Position numbers and translations under genes: made by a program
Assembly: GCF_014863355.1 (NCBI RefSeq)
Contig: NZ_JACZEP010000010.1
Span: 91,225 to 155,224, forward strand
DNA length: 64,000 nt
Direction: 5' to 3'
Source of the DNA: Aminobacter carboxidus
GTDB lineage: Bacteria > Pseudomonadota > Alphaproteobacteria > Rhizobiales > Rhizobiaceae
Part shown: one piece after another, positions 53,215 through 62,229 of the stretch
Numbering within the stretch: position 1 is the stretch's first letter
How the letters are laid out: each line of letters starts with the position of its first letter
The notes under the pieces: model-generated
The model's database searches: none
Told to the model about the DNA's origin: nothing
What the model saw: the letters and a program-made list of their open reading frames with translations, nothing else

Positions 53215-53274
53215 GTCCCCCTCCCAAACGACATGCTGTAGCGTCAACTTATTCGAGGGAATCCGCAACTGCTA

Positions 53275-53296
53275 AATTCGAACTGAGACACTACCC
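53275..53296 (-). repeat. Right terminal inverted repeat of the 4.07-kb element
   Basis: Read on the minus strand, GGGTAGTGTCTCAGTTCGAA and two more bases; it pairs with 49232-49253. Coding sequence of the truncated permease begins immediately after it. Confidence 0.85.
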
Positions 53297-53462
53297 GCTG
53301 GCCTATGTCATCTCGCTGCGCGAGATCATGGCGGTGGTCAATGACGCGATCGCCGCGAGCTTCCGCTTCGTCGAATGGTATTGCGCGGCACTCATCTATT
53401 ATCTGGTGATCGTCTCGATCCTGATGGTCATCCAGGGGCTTATCCAGAGGCGGCTCGGCTGA
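53297..53462 (+). pseudogene. Amino-acid ABC transporter permease, C-terminal remnant
   Basis: The frame reads LAYVISLREIMAVVNDAIAA, then SFRFVEWYCAALIYYLVIVS, then ILMVIQGLIQRRLG and stop. This is the end of a HisM/GlnP-type polar amino-acid permease, with its last membrane helix. All of the N-terminal part, including the EAA loop, is missing, and the frame runs back into the inverted repeat of the mobile element. No other piece of the transporter was found in the window. Confidence 0.8.
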
Positions 53463-53698
53463 GCGTTTTGGCGCCTCCAACCGGGCGTGCAGACAAAGAG
53501 CCCGACCTATCGGACCCTTGCCTGACACATCGGAAAACGTGAACTGACGGCTGTCAGCGCGTCGGCACCGGCGCCCGTTCCACGTTCTCGTTCGTGCGTG
53601 TCGAGATGTTCTTGACCCCCGAAACCGCATGCTCGCAGCCCATTGTGTTTCCATGTCTGGGTGTCAGAGGCTATTGCAACGCAGCGTGAAATGCGGCT
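53463..53698. other. Intergenic region with a short minus-strand open frame
   Basis: No supported gene. A 29-codon minus-strand frame from ATG near 53642 (MGCEHAVSGVKNISTRTNEN, ending APVPTR) is coding-like in style but too short to assign. The region probably holds the promoter of the SulP transcript. Confidence 0.4.
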
Positions 53699-53699
53699 A

Positions 53700-53746
53700 G
53701 GAAGGGCCACTAAACTGGACCCGGTGAAATCCCGGGTGGCTCTTCC
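53700..53746 (+). promoter_or_regulatory. Predicted structured leader RNA of the SulP gene
   Basis: GGAAGGGCCA (53700-53709) pairs with TGGCTCTTCC (53737-53746, one G-U), enclosing a second stem CCCGG/CCGGG (53720-53724 and 53732-53736) with a 10-nt bulge on the 5' side only. It lies 133 bp before the SulP start. The layout is like that of cis-regulatory RNAs; the sul1 motif, described ahead of sulfate-transporter genes in alphaproteobacteria, is one candidate but was not verified. Confidence 0.5.
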
Positions 53747-53878
53747 GGCCGCCGATCCGCCGGACAACTCAATTCACGGTCTCGCTGGATACGGCTCCCC
53801 TGAAGACGCCGGCTCTCCGTGCTGCGAGCCTCGCATGCCTCAACCAGGCTTCTGCGAGACGATGAAAGTTACTTCCAC

Positions 53879-55366
53879 ATGACCCTGGTTCACCTTCGGA
53901 GCGAATGGGCTCCAAATGTTACACGCGAACTGCTGTCCGGCACCGTTGTGGCGCTCGCGCTTATTCCCGAGGCCATCGCCTTTTCGATTATCGCCGGCGT
54001 CGACCCCAAGGTCGGCCTATATGCGTCTTTCTGCATAGCCGTTGTTACAGCCTTTGCCGGTGGACGCCCGGCGATGATCTCAGCCGCGACGGGCGCCATG
54101 GCCTTGGTCATGGTCACGCTCGTACGCGAGCATGGTATCGGCTACCTTTTCGCCGCAACGATCTTGACAGGCGTTTTTCAGCTCATTGCAAGCGTCCTCA
54201 AACTCGGCAACTTGATGCGCTTTGTCTCCCGGTCCGTGGTCACCGGCTTCGTGAATGCCCTCGCCATTCTGATTTTTCTGGCGCAGATGCCCGAGCTGCT
54301 GGGGCAGGGGCCAAACGTGTATCTCATGACCGCTGCTGGTCTCGCGATCATCTACGGTTTCCCCTACCTCACCAAGGCCGTGCCTTCGCCACTCGTGACC
54401 ATCGTTTTGCTGACGGCGGTATCGATGTATTTCGGCTTCGGTATCCGTACCGTCGGCGACATGGGCGCGTTGCCAAGTGAGCTGCCCTGGTTCGCGCTGC
54501 CGCAGGTTCCGTTCACGCTCGAGACGCTGCGGATCATCCTGCCCTATGCGCTCACCCTGGCCATGGTTGGATTGTTGGAAAGTCTGATGACTGCGGCCAT
54601 CATCGACGAGATGACAGATACAACCTCCGACAAGAACCGCGAGTGCGCCGGTCAAGGTCTCGGCAACATAACGGCCGGTTTCTTCGGCGGCATGGCCGGT
54701 TGCGCCATGATCGGGCAATCCGTCATCAATGTGTCTTCTGGCGGACGTGGCAGGCTATCGACACTTTGGGCCGGGGCATTCCTGCTGTTCTTGATCGTCG
54801 TACTCGGACCCTACGTCGCTCAGATTCCGATGGCTGCCTTGGTCGCTGTCATGATCATGGTGTCGATCAACACATTCCAATGGCGCTCGCTCCAGGCACT
54901 GCTGACGCATCCGAAAAGCTCAAGCTTCGTCATGCTCGGAACGGTGATCGTCGTGGTTGCCACCCACGATCTGGCCAAGGGCGTGTTGTTTGGCGTGATC
55001 CTGAGCGGTCTGTTTTTCGCGCATAAGGTGACGCAATTCTTCGGGGTCGCTTCAACCCGCGACGACACCAATGCCGTTCGTACCTACTACGTCACCGGCC
55101 AAATCTTCTTTGCCACGGCAGAGGCCTTTCATTCGGCTTTCGACTTCCGCGAAGAGGATCTGAAGGGTGTTGTCATTGATCTGCATGCCTCACACTTCTG
55201 GGACATCACCAGCATCAGCGCTCTGGACAGGGTGGTGCTGAAATTCCGCCACCACGACATCCCGGTCGAAATCATTGGCATGAACGAAGCGACAGCCACC
55301 ATGGTCGAAAAGCTGGCGACACATGACAAGGAGGGGGCCACCCTCGCAGCCGGGAGTGGCCATTAG
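53879..55366 (+). CDS. SulP-family inorganic anion transporter
   Basis: A 495-residue membrane transporter with 12-14 predicted helices. The family marks are [31 protein letters not shown] at the start, then [38 protein letters not shown], and a C-terminal STAS domain (about 395-490: [39 protein letters not shown]). It may carry sulfate, bicarbonate or another anion. ATG 53879 was chosen because upstream codons have no SulP similarity. Its TAG stop belongs to a dispersed repeat. Confidence 0.9.
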   Translation: MTLVHLRSEWAPNVTRELLSGTVVALALIPEAIAFSIIAGVDPKVGLYASFCIAVVTAFAGGRPAMISAATGAMALVMVTLVREHGIGYLFAATILTGVFQLIASVLKLGNLMRFVSRSVVTGFVNALAILIFLAQMPELLGQGPNVYLMTAAGLAIIYGFPYLTKAVPSPLVTIVLLTAVSMYFGFGIRTVGDMGALPSELPWFALPQVPFTLETLRIILPYALTLAMVGLLESLMTAAIIDEMTDTTSDKNRECAGQGLGNITAGFFGGMAGCAMIGQSVINVSSGGRGRLSTLWAGAFLLFLIVVLGPYVAQIPMAALVAVMIMVSINTFQWRSLQALLTHPKSSSFVMLGTVIVVVATHDLAKGVLFGVILSGLFFAHKVTQFFGVASTRDDTNAVRTYYVTGQIFFATAEAFHSAFDFREEDLKGVVIDLHASHFWDITSISALDRVVLKFRHHDIPVEIIGMNEATATMVEKLATHDKEGATLAAGSGH

Positions 55367-55503
55367 AGCATTTCCGCTTTTCTTTGTTTTTGCGCAATTC
55401 CCTGGGAAAGCCGCTGCGCAGTTTTCCCGGAATTGCTCAGGCTTCCTGTTTTTGCGCAATTCCTGAGGGAAAACCGCTGCGCAGTTTTCCCGGAATTGCT
55501 CTG
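55363..55503 (+). repeat. TAGAGCA palindromic repeat, copy 3, internally duplicated
   Basis: Starts TTAGAGCATTTCCGCTTTTC. A 58-bp block beginning TGTTTTTGCGCAATTCC occurs twice in tandem (about 55386-55440 and 55447-55502), each ending CAGTTTTCCCGGAATTGCTC. Its first TAG is the SulP stop codon. Confidence 0.85.
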
Positions 55504-55606
55504 GCTGCATGTCATCCAGGCTGAAAAGGCACTGGTCAGTGCCTTTGGCCGGCAGCCAGGTTTTTTCTGGCGACCGGCAGACAAGGCGCATCCGCCTGAA
55601 CGCGGC

Positions 55607-56488
55607 TCAGCGCGTCGGAACCGGGTGCTCGCCGCGATAGTCGTAGAAGCCGCGTCCGGTCTTGCGGCCGAGCCAGCCGGCTTCGACATATTTCACCAGC
55701 AGCGGGCAGGGGCGGTACTTCGAGTCCGACAGGCCGTCATGCAGCACCTGCATGATCGACAGGCAGGTGTCCAAGCCGATGAAGTCGGCAAGCTGCAGCG
55801 GCCCCATCGGGTGGTTGGCGCCGAGCTTCATGGCGGTATCGATGGCCTCGACAGTGCCGACGCCTTCATACAGCGTGTAGATCGCCTCGTTGATCATCGG
55901 CAACAGGATGCGGTTGACGATGAAGGCGGGGAAATCCTCCGACACCGTCACCGTCTTGTCGAGGTTGCGGACATATTCCTTGGACGCCTCGAAGGTCTTG
56001 TCTTCGGTGGCGATGCCGCGCACCAGCTCGACAAGCTTCATCAGCGGCACCGGGTTCATGAAGTGGATGCCGATGAAACGCTCGGGGCGATCGGTCTGGG
56101 CGGCAAGCCTGGTGATCGAGATCGACGAGGTGTTGGTGGCGAGGATCGCCTCCGGGTTGAGCTGCGGACACAGCTGCGCATAGATCTTGCGCTTGATGGT
56201 CTCGTCTTCGGTCGCCGCCTCGATGACGAGGTCGGCACTGGCAAGGTCGGCCATGGCAGGGGCCGACGAGATGCGGGCCATGGCGTCCTTGCGGGCCTGG
56301 TCCTCGAGCTTGCCCGAAGCGACCTGGCGCGCCAGGTTGCCGTTGATGGTGGCGATGCCCTTTTCGATGCGGTCCAGCGACACGTCGTAAAGCAGCACGG
56401 AGTAGCCGGCCAGCGCCGAGACATGCGCAATTCCGCCGCCCATCTGGCCAGCGCCGACAATGCCGATCGTCTCGATCTTACCCGTCAT
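55607..56488 (-). CDS. hbd: 3-Hydroxybutyryl-CoA dehydrogenase
   Basis: A 293-residue NAD(P)-dependent enzyme. Motifs: dinucleotide fold [21 protein letters not shown], catalytic NTSSISI and [16 protein letters not shown] (His-Glu pair), and [12 protein letters not shown] in the helical domain, ending in KTGRGFYDY. It interconverts acetoacetyl-CoA and 3-hydroxybutyryl-CoA in fatty-acid or polyhydroxybutyrate metabolism. ATG 56488 is the family start. It lies downstream of etfBA with a strong terminator-like hairpin between. Confidence 0.94.
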   Translation of the reverse strand: MTGKIETIGIVGAGQMGGGIAHVSALAGYSVLLYDVSLDRIEKGIATINGNLARQVASGKLEDQARKDAMARISSAPAMADLASADLVIEAATEDETIKRKIYAQLCPQLNPEAILATNTSSISITRLAAQTDRPERFIGIHFMNPVPLMKLVELVRGIATEDKTFEASKEYVRNLDKTVTVSEDFPAFIVNRILLPMINEAIYTLYEGVGTVEAIDTAMKLGANHPMGPLQLADFIGLDTCLSIMQVLHDGLSDSKYRPCPLLVKYVEAGWLGRKTGRGFYDYRGEHPVPTR

Positions 56489-56537
56489 CACACCTATCCC
56501 GTCGCAGGCTTTTTTAGTTTTGTGCAATGCAAACTAA

Positions 56538-56570
56538 ATGGCCGGGGTAGCACTCGTCTACCCCGGCCAT
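56538..56570 (-). terminator. Hairpin after etfA
   Basis: Perfect 13-bp stem ATGGCCGGGGTAG / CTACCCCGGCCAT with a 7-nt loop, followed on the minus strand by TTTAGTTTGC. It lies 30 bp after the etfA stop and probably ends the etfBA transcript; the T-run is imperfect. Confidence 0.75.
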
Positions 56571-56599
56571 CATATTTTAATCCCGCAGGCGTTTGGGCG

Positions 56600-57529
56600 T
56601 CAAAGCGCCTTTTCGAGTTCCGGCAGAATGACGAACAGGTCGCCGACGATGCCGTAGTCGGCAACCTGGAAGATAGGCGCTTCCTCGTCCTTGTTGATGG
56701 CGACGATGACCTTGGAATCCTTCATGCCGGCGAGGTGCTGGATCGCACCCGAAATGCCGCAGGCGATGTAGAGATCGGGCGCCACCACCTTGCCGGTCTG
56801 GCCGACCTGCCAATCGTTCGGGGCGTAGCCGGCGTCGACTGCAGCGCGGCTGGCGCCGACGGCAGCACCGAGCTTGTCGGCGACGGGCAAAATGACTTCC
56901 TGGAACTTCTCCGAAGAGCCGAGTGCGCGGCCACCCGAGATGATGATCTTGGCCGAGGTCAGCTCCGGACGGTCGCTCGCCGACAGCTTGTTTTCGACGA
57001 AGCTCGACAGGCCGGGGTTGGCGGCAGCGGCAACGGTCTCGACAGCGGCCGAACCGCCATCGGGTGCTGCCTGGAACGAGGCGGTGCGCACGGTGATGAC
57101 CTTCTTGGGCCCTTGTGCCTGCACCGTCTGGATGGCGTTGCCGGCATAGATCGGACGCTTGAAGGTGTCGGCCGAAACGACCTCGACGATCTCAGAGACC
57201 TGGGCGACGTCGAGCAGGGCTGCGACGCGCGGGGCGACGTTCTTGCCGGTCGAGGTCGCCGCGGCAACGATGGTGTCGTAGTTGGCGGCGAGGCCAACGA
57301 CCAGTGCCGCCATCGGCTCGGCCAGGCGCTCGGTCAGCTCGTCGGCTTCGGCGAGCAGGACCTTGCGCACGCCCTTGAGCTTGCAAGCGGCGTCAGCGGC
57401 TGCCTTGGCGCCCTTGCCGGCAACCAGCACGTCGATGTCTGAGCCGATCTTGAGCGCTGCCGACAGGGCCTTGGCGGTCTGGTCGGAGAGCGAAGCGTTG
57501 TCGTGTTCGGCGATGAGGAGAATTGCCAT
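56600..57529 (-). CDS. etfA: Electron transfer flavoprotein, alpha subunit
   Basis: A 309-residue ETF alpha. The FAD-binding C-terminal part is plain: [71 protein letters not shown]. With EtfB it takes electrons from acyl-CoA and other dehydrogenases to ETF-ubiquinone oxidoreductase. It follows etfB by 150 bp, a gap filled with one long hairpin repeat. Length is normal and the start ATG 57529 is standard. Confidence 0.95.
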   Translation of the reverse strand: MAILLIAEHDNASLSDQTAKALSAALKIGSDIDVLVAGKGAKAAADAACKLKGVRKVLLAEADELTERLAEPMAALVVGLAANYDTIVAAATSTGKNVAPRVAALLDVAQVSEIVEVVSADTFKRPIYAGNAIQTVQAQGPKKVITVRTASFQAAPDGGSAAVETVAAAANPGLSSFVENKLSASDRPELTSAKIIISGGRALGSSEKFQEVILPVADKLGAAVGASRAAVDAGYAPNDWQVGQTGKVVAPDLYIACGISGAIQHLAGMKDSKVIVAINKDEEAPIFQVADYGIVGDLFVILPELEKAL

Positions 57530-57560
57530 TTCTTTATCCCTTAATTCATCAGCTGCCTGA

Positions 57561-57677
57561 TTTGAGCTCAGGCCGTGGCGAAAATGGTGACGTCCGAGAA
57601 CCGGAGCGGAGCGTACTTTCGTACGTCGCCGCGGTGAGCGCAGGACGGCGCCATTTGCAGCCCGGCCTCAGCTCAAA
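57561..57677. repeat. Imperfect 117-bp hairpin repeat within the etf operon
   Basis: The ends TTTGAGCTCAGGCC and GGCCTCAGCTCAAA are inverted, and pairing continues inward through AAAATGG/CCATTT, CGTCC/GGACG and GCGTAC/GTACG to a short central loop. It fills nearly the whole etfB-etfA gap. Similar sequences are recalled from Mesorhizobium intergenic regions. Confidence 0.8.
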
Positions 57678-57679
57678 TC

Positions 57680-58429
57680 TCAGAGCACGCCGGCTTCGTT
57701 CCGGAGCTTGTCGACCAGCTCTGCCGCGGTCTTGACCTTGATGCCTGCCTTGCGGCCGCCCGGCTCCTCGGTCTTCAAGACCTTGAGGCGCGGGGTGATA
57801 TCGGCACCGAAATCGGCAGCCGACTTCTCGTCGAGCGGCTTCTTCTTGGCCTTCATGATGTTGGGCAGCGAGGCGTAGCGCGGCTGGTTGAGGCGCAGGT
57901 CGACAGTGACGATCGCCGGCATCTTCAGCGACACCGTCTGCAGGCCGCCATCGACTTCGCGCGTCACATTGGCCTTGTCGCCAGTGAGTTCGATCTTCGA
58001 GGCGAAGGTGCCCTGGGCCCAGCCGAGCAGGGCGGCCAGCATCTGGCCGGTCTGGTTGGAATCGTCGTCGATGGCCTGCTTGCCGAGCAGCACCAGGCCG
58101 GGCTGTTCAGCCTCGACCACGCCCTTCAGCACCTTGGCGACGCCGAGCGGTTCGACCGCCTCGTCGGTCTTGACCAGGATGGCGCGGTCGGCGCCCATGG
58201 CGAGTGCTGTGCGCAAGGTTTCCTGGGCCTGGGCAGGTCCGATCGAAACGACGACGATCTCTTCGACCTTGCCGGCTTCCTTGAGGCGGATCGCTTCTTC
58301 GACCGCGATCTCGTCGAACGGATTCATCGCCATCTTGACGTTGGCGAGCTCGACGCCCGAGCCGTCCGACTTCACGCGCACCTTCACGTTCGCATCGACA
58401 ACCCGCTTGACCGGGACGAGAACTTTCAT
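57680..58429 (-). CDS. etfB: Electron transfer flavoprotein, beta subunit
   Basis: A 249-residue ETF beta. Family marks: [39 protein letters not shown], and the AMP-binding [23 protein letters not shown]. It is the first gene of etfBA; upstream is a 222-bp gap to the rhomboid gene. Length is normal. Confidence 0.95.
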   Translation of the reverse strand: MKVLVPVKRVVDANVKVRVKSDGSGVELANVKMAMNPFDEIAVEEAIRLKEAGKVEEIVVVSIGPAQAQETLRTALAMGADRAILVKTDEAVEPLGVAKVLKGVVEAEQPGLVLLGKQAIDDDSNQTGQMLAALLGWAQGTFASKIELTGDKANVTREVDGGLQTVSLKMPAIVTVDLRLNQPRYASLPNIMKAKKKPLDEKSAADFGADITPRLKVLKTEEPGGRKAGIKVKTAAELVDKLRNEAGVL

Positions 58430-58651
58430 GGGCTGGTACCTCTCTGAACAGCGATAGTGTGCGCGCTATAGCAGCGCTTGTGGCCACCCAATTGTCGATT
58501 GCCGACATATTGGGCGGAAAAACAGACTTGATCTCGCGCTTTTGGTGGCGGGAGGGCTGCCGCAAGCGGCGGGACCGTAGTTGCGGCTAACGTTAGCGTC
58601 AATATCTGCTTCAAGCTCAAATCGTTTGAAAAAAGCCTGTGCCCATGGCCG

Positions 58652-59488
58652 CTATTGCCGGCCCCAGCGTGTGCCCGGCTGGCCCGGTGTCTGGCCCGGT
58701 GTCTGGGCCGATGGCTGGGTGGTCGGCTGGGCGGTCGGCGGCTCTGCTGTCGCCGGCTCCGGCATGGCAGGTGCTGCGGCCTTGCCGGCGCCTGGCACCG
58801 CCTCTTCGGCATCGGCAAACAGCGGCACCTCGCTGCGGCGCAACACCAGCACCAGCAGCGCGCCGGCAACGATGCCGCCGACATGGGCTGCCCAGCTGAC
58901 TTCGTCGTCGCCGCCGATGGCGATCATCAGGAACTGGAAGCAGACCCACAGCACCAGCGGGATCCAGGCCGGAATGCGCAGCGGGATACGGGCGAAGGCC
59001 AGCACCCACACCTTCACCCGGGGGTAAAGGATCAGATAGGCGGCGACGATGCCGGCAATCGCGCCCGAGGCGCCGATCAGCGGCATCTGCGAATCCGGCA
59101 GGATGAAGCCGTGCAGGAAGGCGCCGGCGGCGGCGCACAGGAGGTAGAACACCAGGAAGCGGAAATGGCCGAGCGCGTCTTCGACATTGTCGCCGAACAC
59201 CCACAAAAACAGCATGTTGCCGCCGAGATGGAAGATGTCGCCATGCAGGAAGGAATAGGTGACGTAGCTGAACTTCTCCGGAATGATGATCAGGTCAGGC
59301 GACAGCTCGGCCAGATCATGCACGACAGAAGGGATGTAGCCGAGCCCGAGCACGGCTGCGGTGGCAAATTCCTCGCCGCCGACCGAGGTCAGGAGATAGA
59401 CGACGACGTTGATGGCGATCAGGCCAAGGGTGACATATTGCAGCCTGATGTGGCGCAGATGGTTGGAATCGTAGAGCGGAATGAACAT
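58652..59488 (-). CDS. Rhomboid-family intramembrane serine protease
   Basis: A 278-residue membrane protein with six predicted helices. The catalytic pair is Ser141 in PLIGASGAIAG and His202 in WAAHVGGIVAG; the structural HGDIFHLGGNMLFLWVFGDNVED is also present. After helix six comes a Pro/Ala/Gln/Thr-rich tail of about 60 residues (PTAQPTTQPSAQTPGQTPGQ), with low complexity. It would cleave membrane proteins within the bilayer; substrates unknown. Confidence 0.9.
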   Translation of the reverse strand: MFIPLYDSNHLRHIRLQYVTLGLIAINVVVYLLTSVGGEEFATAAVLGLGYIPSVVHDLAELSPDLIIIPEKFSYVTYSFLHGDIFHLGGNMLFLWVFGDNVEDALGHFRFLVFYLLCAAAGAFLHGFILPDSQMPLIGASGAIAGIVAAYLILYPRVKVWVLAFARIPLRIPAWIPLVLWVCFQFLMIAIGGDDEVSWAAHVGGIVAGALLVLVLRRSEVPLFADAEEAVPGAGKAAAPAMPEPATAEPPTAQPTTQPSAQTPGQTPGQPGTRWGRQ

Positions 59489-59576
59489 GCGGCTCGCTTC
59501 CGCCTCCCCAGCGATGGCATCGACCCGAAATCGAAGGCGATTTCGGCAATGACGCGCAATTCAGACTATCTGCAAA

Positions 59577-60158
59577 TCAACGGTTCTTGCCGGGAACCCA
59601 TAGCACATCGGCTTTTCCGTTGTCATTGACGACGCGGGCGGCAACGAACAGCAGATCCGAGACGCGGTTGATGTAGCGGATGCCCTCCGGGTTGACGTGC
59701 TCGTTCGGATCCTGCGCCAGCGCCACCATGACGCGCTCGGCGCGCCGGGCGACGGTGCGGGCAAGATGCAGGGCAGCCGCTGCCGGTGAGCCGCCATTGA
59801 GCACAAAGGAACGCAGCGGCTCGAGACCGGCGTTGAGCGCGTCGATGTCGGCTTCGATGCGGGCGGTCTGGCTGGCGATGATGCGCAATGGCTCGTAGCC
59901 GAGATCCTTGCCGGTGTCGGGCGTCGACAGATCGGCACCGAGGTCGAACATGTCGTTTTGGATGCGGAAAAGCATCGCGTCGATGTCGGGATGTTGCGAT
60001 GCCGTATGCACCCGCGCCAGACCGATGCAGGCATTGGCCTCGTCGACACCACCATAGGCCTCGACGCGCAGATCCGATTTCAGCCGCCTTTCGCCCGAGC
60101 CGAGGCCGGTGGTGCCGTCGTCGCCGGTGCGGGTGTAGATCTTGTTGAGCTTGACCAT
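59577..60158 (-). CDS. Cob(I)alamin adenosyltransferase (PduO type)
   Basis: A 193-residue PduO-type ATP:corrinoid adenosyltransferase. The ATP-binding N-terminus is KIYTRTGDDGTTGLGSGERRLKSD, and later come RVEAYGGVDEANA and the catalytic-site region HLARTVARRAERVMVAL with INRVSDLLFVAAR. It makes adenosylcobalamin, needed for enzymes such as methylmalonyl-CoA mutase. The downstream small membrane protein gene (60165) is 6 bp upstream on the same strand, so the two are co-transcribed. Confidence 0.93.
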   Translation of the reverse strand: MVKLNKIYTRTGDDGTTGLGSGERRLKSDLRVEAYGGVDEANACIGLARVHTASQHPDIDAMLFRIQNDMFDLGADLSTPDTGKDLGYEPLRIIASQTARIEADIDALNAGLEPLRSFVLNGGSPAAAALHLARTVARRAERVMVALAQDPNEHVNPEGIRYINRVSDLLFVAARVVNDNGKADVLWVPGKNR

Positions 60159-60164
60159 CTTTGC

Positions 60165-60359
60165 TCAGCCGCCGCGGGTGAAATAAAGCGTCAGCAAGAT
60201 GAACACCAGCGCCACCGCCTGCAACAGCACACGCGCCTGCATCAGCTTGTTGGAGGTGTTGCCCGAGCCGCCGCGCAACAGATTGACCAGGCCGCGGATC
60301 AAAACGACGACCACGGCGAACATGAAGACGACGGCGAGGATGTTGAAGACGGTAGCCAT
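60165..60359 (-). CDS. Small twin-transmembrane protein
   Basis: A 64-residue protein with two helices (FNILAVVFMFAVVVVLIRGLVNLL and ARVLLQAVALVFILLTLYF) joined by a short loop (GGSGNTSNKLMQ). The form is that of the HIG1-like or twin-transmembrane proteins common beside the PduO gene in rhizobia. The function is unknown. Confidence 0.8.
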   Translation of the reverse strand: MATVFNILAVVFMFAVVVVLIRGLVNLLRGGSGNTSNKLMQARVLLQAVALVFILLTLYFTRGG

Positions 60360-60386
60360 GTTGATTCCAGTTCAGTCGACGGCCGC

Positions 60387-61229
60387 TCAGGCCTGGCGGG
60401 CCAGTATTTTATAGAGCAGGGCTGCGGGCAATATCCGCTTGAGCATGACGCCGATTCTTGCGGGTGTGGTGACAACATAATGCGGTCGCGGGCGCGGCGA
60501 CAGCAGGGCGTGTCGCAATACCGCATGCACCGCTTCCGGCCCAAGCTTCAGCCGCGATTTCGAACCGCCGCCCGACAGCCTTTCGAGCTGGGCGCGATAG
60601 GCCTCATGATGCGGCGAGTTGTCGTGGTCGATGTAGCGCAGGAACCAGGTCAGCCCGTTGCTGGCGATCTTCGAGGTCACCGGACCGGGCTCGATCATCG
60701 CGACATGGATGCCGCTGCCTGACAGCTCCTGGCGCATGCACAGCATCAGGCCTTCGAGCGCATGCTTGGAGGCGGCATAAGCACCGCGGAACGGCACTGG
60801 TGTCAGCCCGAGGATCGACGAGCAGTTGACGATGCGGCCGTGGCCCTGGGCGCGCATCACCGGCACGAGGCGCCGCGTCAGGTCGTGCCAGCCGAAAAAA
60901 TTGGCCTCGAACTGGTCGCGCAATGCTGCCATCGGCAGGTCCTCGACGGCACCGGGCTGGGCGTGCGCGCCATTGTTGAACAGCGCGTCGAGCCGGCCGC
61001 CGGTGCGTTCGAGCACGGTTTTGACAAGCGTTTCGATCGAGTGCGGCTCGGCATAATCGAGATAAAGCGCTTCGAGCCCGTCGGCTTCAAGGGCTGCCAG
61101 ATCGTCCGGTTTGCGGGCGGTGGCGAAGACGCGCCAGCCTTCGGCATGCAGCGCGCGGGCGCAAAAAGCGCCGATGCCCGACGACGCGCCGGTCACGATG
61201 ACAGTGCGTAACTCGTTGATCGGGTTCAC
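60387..61229 (-). CDS. SDR-family oxidoreductase
   Basis: A 280-residue short-chain dehydrogenase: cofactor loop TGASSGIG (13-20), NNGAH in place of NNAG, and catalytic Ser138, Tyr151, Lys155 (YAASK). Cofactor binding favours NADP because of Arg39 after the second strand (ATARKPDD). A C-terminal extension (PHYVVTTPARIGVMLKRILPAALLYKIL) is amphipathic and may touch the membrane. Substrate unknown. Confidence 0.9.
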   Translation of the reverse strand: MNPINELRTVIVTGASSGIGAFCARALHAEGWRVFATARKPDDLAALEADGLEALYLDYAEPHSIETLVKTVLERTGGRLDALFNNGAHAQPGAVEDLPMAALRDQFEANFFGWHDLTRRLVPVMRAQGHGRIVNCSSILGLTPVPFRGAYAASKHALEGLMLCMRQELSGSGIHVAMIEPGPVTSKIASNGLTWFLRYIDHDNSPHHEAYRAQLERLSGGGSKSRLKLGPEAVHAVLRHALLSPRPRPHYVVTTPARIGVMLKRILPAALLYKILARQA

Positions 61230-61377
61230 CTCGTTGCCGCCACTTTGTCGAATCTTCGCATCGTTGTTGCCGAAGGTCTTGCCGATTTTGGAGCCGATGC
61301 GCTACTTGCCAACTGGGGCAAAGCCTTCCCATATTCGCGCCTCAGAAACAATCGGACGGAGTGGTAAACTGGAGCTG

Positions 61378-62229
61378 ATGCGCAGGATCGTCGCCACAAG
61401 GCGCGTGCTCTTTGACGCAGCCGGCCATTTCCATGACGACGACGGTTGGGCGATGGCCAGTCATCTGGCGATTTCGGCGCTGATGGCGCTGTTTCCGTTC
61501 CTGATCTTTGCCACCACGCTTGCCAGCTTCCTCGGCGCCGACGCTTTTGCTGAAACCGCCGTGCATCTGGTCTTCGACACCTGGCCCGACCAGATCGCCG
61601 CCCCGATCGCGCGCGAGGTGGTCAACGTGCTGACGGTGCCGCGCACCGACCTTTTGACCTATGGTGTGGTGCTCGCCGCCTATTTCGCCTCCAACGGGGT
61701 CGAGGCGCTGCGCACCTCGCTCAACCGCGCCTACCGCATCACCGAGACCCGCACCATCTGGTTCCGGCGCACGCAGAGCCTGATTTTCGTTTTCATCGCC
61801 ACGATCAGCTTCGTTGCCATCTCGGTGCTTTTGGTGTTCGCGCCGATCATCGCGCGCCTCCTCGAAGCCAGGTTCGAATGGATCCAGCCCTATATGGGCA
61901 CCATCACCGTGTGGCGCTTCACCATCGCCTCAGGCGTCATCGTGTTTGGCCTGTTTGCCGTGCATATGTGGCTGCCGGCGGGTCGGCGCCGCTTGTTCAG
62001 CATCATCCCCGGCATCGTCTTCACCCTCATCGCCTGGGTGCTGGGGTCGACGATCTTCGCCGCCTATCTCGACACGTTCTCGTCCTACGTCACCACCTAT
62101 GCCGGCCTCGCCTCGATCATGATCGCGGTGGTGTTTCTCTACATCGTCTCGGCGATCTTCATCCTTGGCGGCGAGCTCAACGCCGCGATCAGCCGCTATC
62201 TCGAGGCCCGCGCCCGGGTTCCGAGCTGA
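61378..62229 (+). CDS. YihY/BrkB-family inner membrane protein
   Basis: A 283-residue protein with six predicted helices. YihY family marks: DDGWAMASHLAISALMALFPFLIF, YGVVLAAYFASNGVEALRTSLNRAY, and SIMIAVVFLYIVSAIFILGGELNA. The old name virulence factor BrkB is misleading; function is unknown, possibly transport. ATG 61378 preceded by GGAG was chosen; ATG 61297 is possible. The last 41 bp overlap the convergent DMT gene. Confidence 0.87.
   Translation: MRRIVATRRVLFDAAGHFHDDDGWAMASHLAISALMALFPFLIFATTLASFLGADAFAETAVHLVFDTWPDQIAAPIAREVVNVLTVPRTDLLTYGVVLAAYFASNGVEALRTSLNRAYRITETRTIWFRRTQSLIFVFIATISFVAISVLLVFAPIIARLLEARFEWIQPYMGTITVWRFTIASGVIVFGLFAVHMWLPAGRRRLFSIIPGIVFTLIAWVLGSTIFAAYLDTFSSYVTTYAGLASIMIAVVFLYIVSAIFILGGELNAAISRYLEARARVPS

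Larger units (their letters stand above)
49232..53296. mobile_element. Decayed passenger-carrying insertion element
   Basis: A 4065-bp unit bounded by 22-bp inverted repeats. It contains seven putative passenger genes (49342, 49544, 49845, 50529, 52408, 52574, 52891) and a defective IS1-like transposase in its middle. No target-site duplication was found at the edges, and the right end interrupts an amino-acid ABC permease whose first part is missing on the left side, so a deletion followed insertion. IS elements with passenger genes are known in several families, such as IS1595; assignment here is uncertain because the transposase is IS1-like. Confidence 0.65.

Noticed and set aside
53555..53642. 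Twenty-nine-codon minus-strand frame ending in APVPTR, similar to the last residues of Hbd
   Set aside because: The shared ending is only about six residues and there is no other support for a gene or a duplicated hbd end.
55433..57442. Plus-strand open frame of 669 codons across hbd and etfA
   Set aside because: Antisense to two well-supported genes and crosses their intergenic terminator.
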